In this document: one piece after another, positions 17,580 through 24,928 of the stretch
Layout of the letters: every line of letters starts with the position of its first letter
How positions within the stretch are numbered: the stretch's first letter is position 1
Origin: DASRWT01 sp963748485
Lineage (GTDB): Bacteria; Methylomirabilota; Methylomirabilia; Rokubacteriales; CSP1-6
DNA length: 64,000 nucleotides
Direction: 5' to 3'
Assembly (NCBI GenBank): GCA_963748485.1
Contig: CAVVJF010000009.1
Location: 1,364,001-1,428,000, forward strand
Translations under genes and position numbers: made by a program
Notes under the pieces: model-generated
The model's database searches: none
What the model was told of the DNA's origin: nothing
The model's input: the letters and a program-made list of their open reading frames with translations, nothing else

Positions 17580-18584
17580 ATGATCAAGCGACGCACCTTC
17601 TTAGCACTGCTCCCGGGTAGTCTCCTCGCCGCGCCGCTTGCCGCCGAGGCGCAGCCGGCGGGGAAAGTGTGGCGAGTCGGCATTCTTTCCACGGTGGCCG
17701 CAGCCGACGTTACAGGAGCTAACCCTACCAACCCGCATATACGCGTGCTGGTGCATCGGCTGGGAGAATTGGGTTGGGTGTACGGTCAGAATCTGGTCAC
17801 GGAGCCGCGGGGTGCGGCCGGAGTGCTGGCACGGTTCCCGGTTCTCGCGGAGGAGCTGGTCCGCGGGCGGGTGGACGTCATCGTGACGACAGGAGGCAAC
17901 CCGGCAGCCCTTGCCGCAAAGCAGGCTACGAGCACGATCCCCATCGTGGCGCTGAGCGCCGATCCGGTAGACGCGGGCCTCGTGCCGCGCCTGAACCGAC
18001 CGGGTGGGAACATCACCGGTATGAACGTGAACGCGGGACCGGAGATCTACGCAAAGCGACTTGAACTCCTCAAGGAGGCAGCCCATGGCATCTCGCGCGT
18101 GGGCGTCATATCGCGAGCGGGAGGTCTGGGGCAGGCGTGGCACAGGCAATTGCGCACGGCCGCCGACACACTTAACGTCGCTCTGGTCGACGTGCAAGTG
18201 GCCGGCCCCGAAGACTTCAAGACCGCCTTCGCCACGTTGGGCCGTGAGCGGGTGGACGCGCTTTTGGTTTCCGATGCGGGGCTCAACTTCCACAACCAGC
18301 GGCTGATCATCGACTTCGCCTCGAGACAGCGTTTCCCCGCTGTCTATGCATTCAGGGAGTCCGTGGAAGCGGGCGGCTTCATGGGACTCGGCATAGACCT
18401 TCCGGACGTGTACCGGCGCCTAGCAGGCCACATCGACAAGATTCTCAGGGGGGCCAAGCCGGGCGATCTCCCCATCGAGCAGCCGACGAAGTTTGAGCTG
18501 GTCATCAACCTGAAGACGGCCAAGGCGCTCGGCCTCAAGATCCCACAATCGCTCCTGCACCGGGCGGATCAGGTGATCGACTAG
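17580..18584 (+). CDS. orphan ABC transporter substrate-binding protein, copy 1 of tandem array
   Basis: This encodes 334 residues. The start IKRRTFLALLPGSLLAAPLAAEAQ is a secretion signal with a twin-basic start, Tat-like but not a strict RRxFLK. The mature protein carries VWRVGIL, RLGELGWVYGQNLVTEPR, LVRGRVDVIVTTGGNPAALAAKQATS and LNRPGGNITGMN. It ends with ...KAKALGLKIPQSLLHRADQVI-type family sequence. PF04392 family. The stop shares one base with the next start (TAGTG). It is the most diverged of the three copies in its mature part. No membrane or ATPase subunits are encoded nearby. Confidence 0.93.
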   Translation: MIKRRTFLALLPGSLLAAPLAAEAQPAGKVWRVGILSTVAAADVTGANPTNPHIRVLVHRLGELGWVYGQNLVTEPRGAAGVLARFPVLAEELVRGRVDVIVTTGGNPAALAAKQATSTIPIVALSADPVDAGLVPRLNRPGGNITGMNVNAGPEIYAKRLELLKEAAHGISRVGVISRAGGLGQAWHRQLRTAADTLNVALVDVQVAGPEDFKTAFATLGRERVDALLVSDAGLNFHNQRLIIDFASRQRFPAVYAFRESVEAGGFMGLGIDLPDVYRRLAGHIDKILRGAKPGDLPIEQPTKFELVINLKTAKALGLKIPQSLLHRADQVID

Positions 18585-19573
18585 TGGACCGCCGCACCTT
18601 CCTCGCTGGTTCTGCCACGCTGCTCGCCGCGCCGCTCGCCGCCGAGGCGCAGAAGTCAACCCGAGTGCACCGGGTAGGATTCGTTACGCTAAATCCCGCA
18701 ACGGGAAATGCAGGGCCGACACTTGCCGGCATTCGCCAAGGGCTGAAGGACCTCGGCTACCACGAGGGCACTAATCTAACGATCGAATCTCGGTTCGCGG
18801 ATGGACGGCGCGAAATGCTGCCGGCGCTCGTCAAGGAGTTGCTGGCGTTGCGTGTTGAGGTTCTCGTGACGCTCGGCACGCCGGCCACCGTGGCTGCGCG
18901 CGAGATGACAAGCGGGCCGATCGTCTTCATCGGGGTCGGTGATCCAGTCGGATCGGGCTTAGCGGCGAGTCTGACTCACCCCGGCGGCAATCTCACGGGT
19001 GTCTCGTTCGTCGGTCCTGAGCTGGCCGCGAAAGGCCTTGAACTTCTCAAGGAGGCAGCGCCCGAGGCGTCGCGCGTGGCTGTTCTGAGAGCCCGCGACG
19101 CTGACCAGCGATTGACCCAGGCAGTGTTGGCCGAGCTCGATCGGGCGGCTCGTGTTCTGCAGGTAACGCTCGTTTCAGTGGACGTGCCATCGATGACGGA
19201 GCGGCTCGACGACGCGCTTGCGGCGATGCGCTTGCGGCCGCCTGACGCGATGCTTACGCTCAACGATCCATTCTTTCTCGTGCATCGCGAACGGATCATC
19301 GCGACCGCAAACGCGCTCCGCCTACCCACCATGTTTCAAACCGCCGAATACGTTCGCGCCGGAGGGCTACTGGCCTTCCTTCCGAGCGTCGCCGAGTGGG
19401 GCAAGCAGGGCGCAAGGTACGTCGACCGGATCCTGAAGGGCGCCAAGCCTGGCGACCTGCCGGTCGAGCAGCCGACGAAGTTCGAACTGACGATCAACCT
19501 CAAGACCGCCAGGGCCCTTGGCCTGACGATCCCTCACTCACTCTTGCTACGGGCGGACCAGGTGATCGAGTGA
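18584..19573 (+). CDS. orphan ABC transporter substrate-binding protein, copy 2
   Basis: This encodes 329 residues from a GTG that overlaps the preceding stop by one base. Signal peptide DRRTFLAGSATLLAAPLAAEAQ, then VHRVGFVTLNPATGNAGP, GLKDLGYHEGTNLTIESR, LTHPGGNLTGVSFVGPELA and GLTIPHSLLLRADQVIE. Same family as copies 1 and 3. It overlaps copy 3 by 4 bases (GTGA), so the three are likely translated as a coupled set. Base composition is slightly lower in G+C than flanking genes. Confidence 0.93.
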   Translation: MDRRTFLAGSATLLAAPLAAEAQKSTRVHRVGFVTLNPATGNAGPTLAGIRQGLKDLGYHEGTNLTIESRFADGRREMLPALVKELLALRVEVLVTLGTPATVAAREMTSGPIVFIGVGDPVGSGLAASLTHPGGNLTGVSFVGPELAAKGLELLKEAAPEASRVAVLRARDADQRLTQAVLAELDRAARVLQVTLVSVDVPSMTERLDDALAAMRLRPPDAMLTLNDPFFLVHRERIIATANALRLPTMFQTAEYVRAGGLLAFLPSVAEWGKQGARYVDRILKGAKPGDLPVEQPTKFELTINLKTARALGLTIPHSLLLRADQVIE

Positions 19574-20559
19574 TAGAGCGACGTGCGTTCCTTGCTGGTT
19601 CTGCCGCGCTCCTCGCCGCGCCGCTCGCCGCCGAGGCGCAACAGACGGGGAAGGTCTACCACGTAGGGCTTCTCTCGGTTGGGGGGAGCCCGACGACATG
19701 GCGGGTCGGGTACAGGCCGTTCATTGAGGCGATGCGCGACCTGAACTACGTCGAGGGCCGGAATCTCGTCATCAGGCCGGCGTTCGCGGACGGGAAGCTG
19801 GAGCGTCTCCCGGCGCTCGTCACCGAGCTGCTCAGCGGGAAGGTCGACGTGATCGTGACCAGCGCGAACCGCGAGACAGCCGCCGTGAAGCGCGCTAGCT
19901 CTTCGATCCCGATCGTCGCATGGCTTCTCTCTGATCCGGTCACAGAGGGGTTGGTTGCGAGCCTAGCGCGGCCCGGTGGCAACATCACCGGGCTGACCGG
20001 TTTTGTCCCAGGGCTCAGCCAGAAATATGTCGAGCTGCTACGCGAGGTCGTCTCTTCGGCACAGCGGTTCACCGTCATCACCAGTCCCGTTAATCCGAGC
20101 CAGGAGATCCGGCGGGAGCTCGAAGCGGCGGGAAGGGCGCTCGGCGTGACGGTGTCCGTCGCCCATGTGTCCGGCTCTGGTCCCGACACCTTTGACACCG
20201 TCCTCGCTCGAGCGAAGAAGGACGGGGCAGCCGGCATCATCGCCACGCCCGACGGCATGACCTTTGCGCACCGGCGGACACTCGTGCAAGGAGCGCTGAA
20301 CCACAGGCTGCCGGGGATCTACTGGTCTCGGGACTATGTCGAGGCTGGAGGCCTCATGGCGTACAGCGCTAACATCGACGATCTACGGCGACGCGTCGCG
20401 ATGCACGTCGACAAGATTCTCCGTGGCGCGATCGCCGCCGATCTCCCTGTCGAGCAGCCGACCAAGTTCGACCTGGTGCTCAACATGAAGACCGCCAAGG
20501 CGTTGGGCCTCACCATCCCGCCGTCGGTGCTGTTGCGGGCGGATGAGGTGATCGAGTAG
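19570..20559 (+). CDS. orphan ABC transporter substrate-binding protein, copy 3
   Basis: This encodes 329 residues from the GTG at 19570. Signal peptide IERRAFLAGSAALLAAPLAAEAQ, then VYHVGLLSVGGSPTTWRVG, AMRDLNYVEGRNLVIRPAF, IPIVAWLLSDPVTEGLVASLARPGG and the C-terminal MKTAKALGLTIPPSVLLRADEVIE. The DNA encoding the signal peptide is nearly identical to copy 2, while the mature parts are far more diverged. The ligand is unknown; characterised members of the family include TrpX-type amino acid binders. Confidence 0.93.
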   Translation: MIERRAFLAGSAALLAAPLAAEAQQTGKVYHVGLLSVGGSPTTWRVGYRPFIEAMRDLNYVEGRNLVIRPAFADGKLERLPALVTELLSGKVDVIVTSANRETAAVKRASSSIPIVAWLLSDPVTEGLVASLARPGGNITGLTGFVPGLSQKYVELLREVVSSAQRFTVITSPVNPSQEIRRELEAAGRALGVTVSVAHVSGSGPDTFDTVLARAKKDGAAGIIATPDGMTFAHRRTLVQGALNHRLPGIYWSRDYVEAGGLMAYSANIDDLRRRVAMHVDKILRGAIAADLPVEQPTKFDLVLNMKTAKALGLTIPPSVLLRADEVIE

Positions 20560-20576
20560 AAACGAAGCAGGCGACC

Positions 20577-20771
20577 ATGGACAATCCAATGTTCGCACGG
20601 GTCGCGATTGGCATCGGCGCGCTCCTCGTCCTTATCGCACTGTTCGCTGACCCCTTGGGCTTGGGGGGTCGGTCTGGCTTCGGGTGGAAACAGGGGTTTG
20701 AGTTGGTCATCGGCGCCGTCGTCATTCTGGCTGGACTCTATCTGCGGCGCCGGGGGAAGGCACCTACGTAG
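20577..20771 (+). CDS. small two-helix membrane protein
   Basis: This encodes 64 residues starting 17 bases after the last binding-protein gene. Two hydrophobic segments (FARVAIGIGALLVLIALFA and GFELVIGAVVILAGLYL) are separated by a Gly-rich loop, and a basic tail RRRGKAPT follows. It has the look of small hypothetical inner-membrane proteins. It might associate with the binding proteins by position, but nothing in the sequence shows it. Confidence 0.6.
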   Translation: MDNPMFARVAIGIGALLVLIALFADPLGLGGRSGFGWKQGFELVIGAVVILAGLYLRRRGKAPT

Positions 20772-20778
20772 GACCTAG

Positions 20779-20820
20779 CCAGACGGGGATCTCCGGCGCC
20801 AGAAATGGCTCACGTGCGAC
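20779..20820 (+). repeat. imperfect repeat, chromosomal copy (partner at 21220-21263)
   Basis: CCAGACGGGGATCTCCGGCG and the following AGAAA..GCTCACG block recur at 21220-21263 with a few substitutions and a 2-base length difference. This copy lies just outside the left attachment repeat and the partner just inside the island. Confidence 0.6.
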
Positions 20821-20911
20821 GGATAGGACTCGCGAGTGCGCTGCCACGGAAGTCCGTGAATCCAAATGGAGCCGGGGGCGGGAGTTGAACCCGCGACCTA
20901 CTGATTACGAA
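20819..20911 (+). repeat. left attachment repeat (att) of the tRNA-Thr island
   Basis: A 93-bp direct repeat of 35641-35733 with 4 mismatches by eye. All four fall in the first 48 bp (tRNA 3' flank). The last 45 bp, the 3' part of tRNA-Thr from the anticodon loop to CCA on the minus strand, are identical. After 20911 the sequence leaves the tRNA (GCGCTC instead of TCAGTTG). Confidence 0.92.
20867..20911 (-). pseudogene. tRNA-Thr 3' remnant left by integration
   Basis: 45 nt identical to the 3' part of the tRNA at 35689-35763 (anticodon loop through T arm, acceptor 3' strand and CCA). The 5' half is absent, so it cannot fold into a tRNA. Confidence 0.9.
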
Positions 20912-21061
20912 GCGCTCTTGGCCAATTTTCGACGGTCACGCTCCATCTCGGTCGGTCGCTCCCCGTCACTGCTCTCTTCCAGCGCTGTCAGCAACTTACC
21001 TCACACACGACTGCCATGACTTGAGACCAAGCGCGCCCGGCGTTGATGAGTGAATCGCACC

Positions 21062-21085
21062 GGGAGTAGCACCGAGAGTAGCACC
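21062..21085 (+). repeat. left pair of arm-like 12-bp repeats
   Basis: GGGAGTAGCACC followed directly by GAGAGTAGCACC. The same unit appears as a pair with the same 12-bp period and orientation at the other end of the island (35615-35638). They are candidate integrase arm-type binding sites. Confidence 0.55.
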
Positions 21086-21219
21086 GCCCCCCCAAGGCCG
21101 GTACCCCTCGAAAAGGACCGGGCCGGGCATGTGAGCAGAACCGTATGGCTGTCCCGTGCCCCTTGGCCGCTTCACGGAGCGCAGGGTAGGCCCATGCGCG
21201 TCCACGAGGCTCAGGCGAT

Positions 21220-21263
21220 CCAGACGGGGATCTCCGGCGGCAGAAAAATAGCTCACGCGCGAG
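21220..21263 (+). repeat. imperfect repeat, island copy (partner at 20779-20820)
   Basis: Matches CCAGACGGGGATCTCCGGCG plus AGAAA and GCTCACGcGCGA of the copy outside the left att repeat, with a 2-base insertion. No function is evident. Confidence 0.6.
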
Positions 21264-21525
21264 GCTTCCAGCAGAGTCGCCACCGTGCCGCCGCATAGAG
21301 CGAGCGGTTCGTTTCCCTCCCCTCGCGACAACACGACGAAGGTCCGGCGCGGCTTGCGGCTGAGTGTCGGAAAGGTTTGCAGAATCCACAGATGCCTTCT
21401 GTAGCGCATGGCGTGAGTCTTTGAGATCCAGCCACTTACCTATGGGTTAACCTTAGGCATGGCTCTTGCGGTAAGGGCACGATTCGACTTCGAACCGACC
21501 GCTCAAAGGAGACAACCCCGCCCCC

Positions 21526-22092
21526 ATGCGAACCTGGCTTGCACGACTCTCGCTCTTGGCCCTGATCATTGGCTTCACTCCCCCGGTTTCGGCGGGCACC
21601 CTGAACGACATCTTCACCTTTCCCCACGTCAGATACACCCCGGGTCCCAACGGGGGGATCAGCGGCGAGGGCCACGGAGGGCAGTACCTGGGGATGGGTG
21701 ACCTCACGGTGACATTCGACTACAGCCCCGATCCCGAAGGCGGGCATCCCAACGGACGGCACCTCCGTTTCTTTGGCGTCATTCCAGAGCTGGGGATCAC
21801 GGAAGAGACTTTGCCCTGTAGCGAGTGTCCGATATGGGCCGGGATCATGCTCACCGACGAGCCGGTGGAGTTCCCCGGCCCGCCGGGACCTGGCTTCTTG
21901 CGCTTCCTCTTCACGGAGGATGAGTCCCATCCGGCACTCAGCGTAGTGGGCGGGGAAGGGCACACCTGGGACGTTCGGTTGCCTCTTCAAAGGGTCCCCG
22001 CGCCCGCTGCCGCGTTGCTGCTGGGCACCGGGGTGCTCCTTCTGGTAGTGCGGATGCGGCGGCGGTCGACTAGAGTGCCGGACGAGTCTTAG
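21526..22092 (+). CDS. exported protein with PEP-CTERM-like C-terminal sorting signal
   Basis: This encodes 188 residues. The signal peptide is WLARLSLLALIIGFTPPVSAG. The mature domain is acidic and Gly/Pro-rich (HVRYTPGPNGGISGEGHGGQ, GDLTVTFDYSPDPEGG), with one Cys pair in LPCSECPIW. The C-terminus VPAPAAALLLGTGVLLLVVRMRRR has the VPxP motif, hydrophobic helix and Arg cluster of PEP-CTERM tails, followed by a short extra TRVPDES. Such tails are processed by exosortase, and no exosortase gene lies in the window. An AAAGGAG ribosome site is present upstream. Confidence 0.75.
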   Translation: MRTWLARLSLLALIIGFTPPVSAGTLNDIFTFPHVRYTPGPNGGISGEGHGGQYLGMGDLTVTFDYSPDPEGGHPNGRHLRFFGVIPELGITEETLPCSECPIWAGIMLTDEPVEFPGPPGPGFLRFLFTEDESHPALSVVGGEGHTWDVRLPLQRVPAPAAALLLGTGVLLLVVRMRRRSTRVPDES

Positions 22093-22190
22093 CCGGAAGG
22101 GATCGATCCCGAGGCCAGCGCCACTCCACGGCTGTCAACAGCCACGAGATGACGGTATCTAATTCGGGACGCTTCAACGGAGCCCCTGCT
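22082..22190 (+). repeat. imperfect ~100-bp repeat A, copy 1 (partner 29955-30055)
   Basis: Begins within the stop region of the PEP-CTERM-like gene. It shares GGAAGGGATCGATCCC, CGCCACTCCA, GGTCAA-like and GGGACGCTTCAAC blocks in order with 29955-30055. It includes the perfect 12-bp palindrome GGGATCGATCCC at 22099-22110. Copy 1 has about 15 extra bases in the middle. Confidence 0.7.
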
Positions 22191-22375
22191 CCTGCGAGTG
22201 TGGGGCGTGCATCCTGACGGCGCGCTCAAGGAGGGAGAGCTGTGAGGTACGGCTGACCGGGTGGCAGCGGCTCGGTTGTGATCGCCTTGATCCCGAGAGG
22301 TCCCGCGACAGGTTCATACGGCGGCGCGAAGCGCCGTCAGCCCCATGCTGTTGCCAGACGCCCCTTCAGCTCACT

Positions 22376-24928
22376 TCAAGCTCCGTATTCTGCGCCCACA
22401 CCAACATTCTCGAACACCTTCCGCACATCCCGCACATCCGTACGAGTGATCACCGTGTCGAACAAGCCGATGTCCTCGCCCTCGTGCTTGTTGATGCCAG
22501 TGTAGCTGAGGCTCGCGTCCTCGTAACGCTTGAACTTGTAGACCGCGTCGTTCATCAACGCGCTGTTGAAGACCCCGAGGGTCACCAGTGACCCGAAGTC
22601 CTTTACTGTCAGACCCGTCACCTTCCGGAACAGCCCCGGCTCCAGCTGTGTGATCACATCCTTGAGCGACCGCTCGCGGTAATCGGTCAGGTACATGAAG
22701 ATGGGGATCCGCGTCGCGAACTTGATGAGCTTCTCCTGGATCTGCTTCCGGAGACCTTTGTACTCCTTCTCCGAGTCGGACAGCTGCTGCTTCTTCTTGG
22801 CGGAGAGTTCGTCGTCGTTGGCTTCCTTACGTGCCTTCTTTACCGCGTCCGACTTGTTGATGATCGTCTCGATGTCCTTATTGAGACCACGGAAGCCTTC
22901 GATCTTCATTAGGGCGTCGAGCGCCGTTTTGTTGGCCATCAGCCGGCGCAGGGTTTGGTTGTCCACGTTAACCAGCAACGCGCTCTCCCACCTGCGCGCA
23001 AGCAGGGTGGACGTGGTGCCGCTCATCGCCATTTCGAGGATGCCGGCAGCGTCAATCTGCTTCATCGAACTGCCGTCATAGGCCAACACCGGGAGGAACC
23101 CGATGAACTCCTCCACCTTCTTCTCCTGATTCGCGTCGTTCACGTTCAGCCGACAGCTGTAGTCGGCGATCTGTCGCAGCGCCCGCTCCGGCGCGAAGTC
23201 AAACACGTAGCACTCCTCCTTGATGATCTGCTCGTCGTTCGGGGACGTGCCATCCGGGTTGCGAACGGTCCACGGTGACTGCACCCTGAACGCCGCCTGG
23301 AAGTACGTCTCGGGGCTCGAGGAGTTGCGCAGCATGAAGATCCCCGTCCAGGGCTTCACCGTCACGCCCGTCGTCAACTTCCCGCAGGAGAGCGTGATAG
23401 TCTTCGTCTTGAGCGGGTCATCCATTGCGTCTAGTACCGGAGGCAACGCCGCAACGCCGATTCCGGCGGCGTTCCCGGCAGCCACGATCACCGTGTAGTC
23501 GTGGTAGAACCTGTTCTGCCGCTTCGCCAGCAGGTTAAGCATCGCGTGGCACGACGCGACGCTCGGCAGGAACCAGAAAGTGTGCGAGAGGATATTCAGC
23601 AGCCGCGCATCCGAATAGGGCATCGGCGGCTTCTGCCCGCCGAGCTTCAAATTGTCCACGCTCGTCGGGAGGAACGCGCCACGGATCAGGTCCAGCCACT
23701 TCTGCACCTCATCCTGGTACGTGAACTGCGCCCTCTCACCGATGCCCTCGGCAGAGAAGAAGGCGTTCAGGTCGAACTCGTTGAACTCGCCCTGCATCGC
23801 GATCTCTCGGATCGCGTCGGGCAGTTGATACGTCAACAGAACCATCCGGGGCAGCCGCGCGTACGGGTTATTAGAGCCGCTCCACTCCTGCTTGGCCCGT
23901 TGTTCGTCGGAGTAGGTCCAGTTGTAAATCTGCTCCTCGATGAACTCGCCGGACGAGATAGCACGGAACGGCGTGCCCGAGAGGTAGAGATAGCCACCCG
24001 TGGTGATCGGCATGATCTCTTCATCGAAGTCCTCGATGCCGACGCCCTCGCCGAACTCCACCTCCTTCCTGTCCTCGGCCTCGAAGAGCTCCTTCGCGCT
24101 CTCCCGCCAAGCGCCGTAGTGATACTCGTCGAGGACGACGCAGTCCCAGTTCGTGGAGTGGACCCACTCGTTCTTGGTCTTGATGCCACCGGTGCTGGGG
24201 TTGCGACCCAAGTAGTCCTGGAACGAGCCGAAGCACACGAACGGCTTCCTGGCGTCTGCTTCCTCATACGAAAGGCCGTCGGGTGAGATGAACTGCCAGC
24301 CGCGGAAGTCAACGTGGCTCTTCAGGTCCCCCTCCCATGCGGCAGCGACCGCTGGCTTAAACGTCAGTACAAGCAGCTTCCGCCAGCCCATCTTCTTCGC
24401 AAGCTGGTAAGTTGCAAAGGTTTTGCCGAATCGCATCTTCGCGTTCCAAAGAAAGTGCGGCGGCTTGTTGCGGTTCCCGGTCTCCTTGCGCCAGCTAGCG
24501 AAGTACTCGGCCGTTTTCTCGACCGCAGCTTGCTGCTCCGGCCGCATCTTGAAGTCCAGCGACCGATTTTCCTCGTTCAGCTGTCCAGTCCGCACGGCAA
24601 TGATGGCCGCCCTGAGCTGCGCGACCGTACAGCGGAACCACTCGCCGTCTGGATTCCTAATGCCGTTGATCCGGAGCATCAGATGGACCTCGCGGTCGGT
24701 GAAGACCGACCCGTCGTTCCTCATCGCGGGCTCTTCGAGGACAATCCGGTAGGGGGGCTTCCCCGGACGCAGCGTGGGGTACTGCTGCGCGACTCGGCTC
24801 TGGGCGTCTACCGTTGTGTAGCCAACTTTCAGCAGGTCGGTGTACTGTGGATTCGTGTCTTCGTAGGCGTAAACGATCGGACGCGACGGAGGGCGAGGCG
24901 GAAAGAACTCCTTATTCATCGACGGCAT
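22376..24928 (-). CDS. restriction enzyme: GIY-YIG nuclease fused to SF2 helicase
   Basis: This encodes 850 residues, the last gene of a three-gene minus-strand operon, overlapping the methylase by 17 bases. Residues 17-105 form a T5orf172-like GIY-YIG nuclease domain (IVYAYEDTNPQY, LLKVGYTTVDAQSRVAQQYP, TDREVHLMLRINGI, GEWFRC). The SF2 translocase follows: motif I FLWNAKMRFGKTFATYQL, motif II CVVLDEYHYG (DEYH), motif III YLYLSGTPFRA, and motif VI-like AAFRVQSPW. A long Lys/Glu-rich helical part near residues 690-740 may be a coiled coil. It should cleave unmodified DNA after ATP-driven translocation, like type I/III enzymes. MNKEFF at 24919 is an alternative start. Confidence 0.88.
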   Translation of the reverse strand: MPSMNKEFFPPRPPSRPIVYAYEDTNPQYTDLLKVGYTTVDAQSRVAQQYPTLRPGKPPYRIVLEEPAMRNDGSVFTDREVHLMLRINGIRNPDGEWFRCTVAQLRAAIIAVRTGQLNEENRSLDFKMRPEQQAAVEKTAEYFASWRKETGNRNKPPHFLWNAKMRFGKTFATYQLAKKMGWRKLLVLTFKPAVAAAWEGDLKSHVDFRGWQFISPDGLSYEEADARKPFVCFGSFQDYLGRNPSTGGIKTKNEWVHSTNWDCVVLDEYHYGAWRESAKELFEAEDRKEVEFGEGVGIEDFDEEIMPITTGGYLYLSGTPFRAISSGEFIEEQIYNWTYSDEQRAKQEWSGSNNPYARLPRMVLLTYQLPDAIREIAMQGEFNEFDLNAFFSAEGIGERAQFTYQDEVQKWLDLIRGAFLPTSVDNLKLGGQKPPMPYSDARLLNILSHTFWFLPSVASCHAMLNLLAKRQNRFYHDYTVIVAAGNAAGIGVAALPPVLDAMDDPLKTKTITLSCGKLTTGVTVKPWTGIFMLRNSSSPETYFQAAFRVQSPWTVRNPDGTSPNDEQIIKEECYVFDFAPERALRQIADYSCRLNVNDANQEKKVEEFIGFLPVLAYDGSSMKQIDAAGILEMAMSGTTSTLLARRWESALLVNVDNQTLRRLMANKTALDALMKIEGFRGLNKDIETIINKSDAVKKARKEANDDELSAKKKQQLSDSEKEYKGLRKQIQEKLIKFATRIPIFMYLTDYRERSLKDVITQLEPGLFRKVTGLTVKDFGSLVTLGVFNSALMNDAVYKFKRYEDASLSYTGINKHEGEDIGLFDTVITRTDVRDVRKVFENVGVGAEYGA

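Larger units (their letters stand above)
20912..21525. other. left end of island, no convincing gene
   Basis: Open frames of about 130 codons exist on the minus strand (20988-21409), but their translations are Arg/Cys/Ser-rich and overlap each other in two frames, typical of non-coding DNA. The stretch holds the left arm-like repeats (21062-21085), the second copy of the 42-bp repeat (21220-21263) and a low-coding-potential remainder. AAAGGAG precedes the gene at 21526. Confidence 0.6.

Noticed and set aside
20867..20911. possible second tRNA gene
   Set aside because: Only the 3' 45 nt are present; there is no D arm or 5' acceptor strand. It is an integration remnant.
20988..21409. two overlapping minus frames of 133 and 137 codons at the island edge
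   Set aside because: They overlap each other in different frames, are Arg/Cys/Ser-rich and have no domain. Treated as non-coding.
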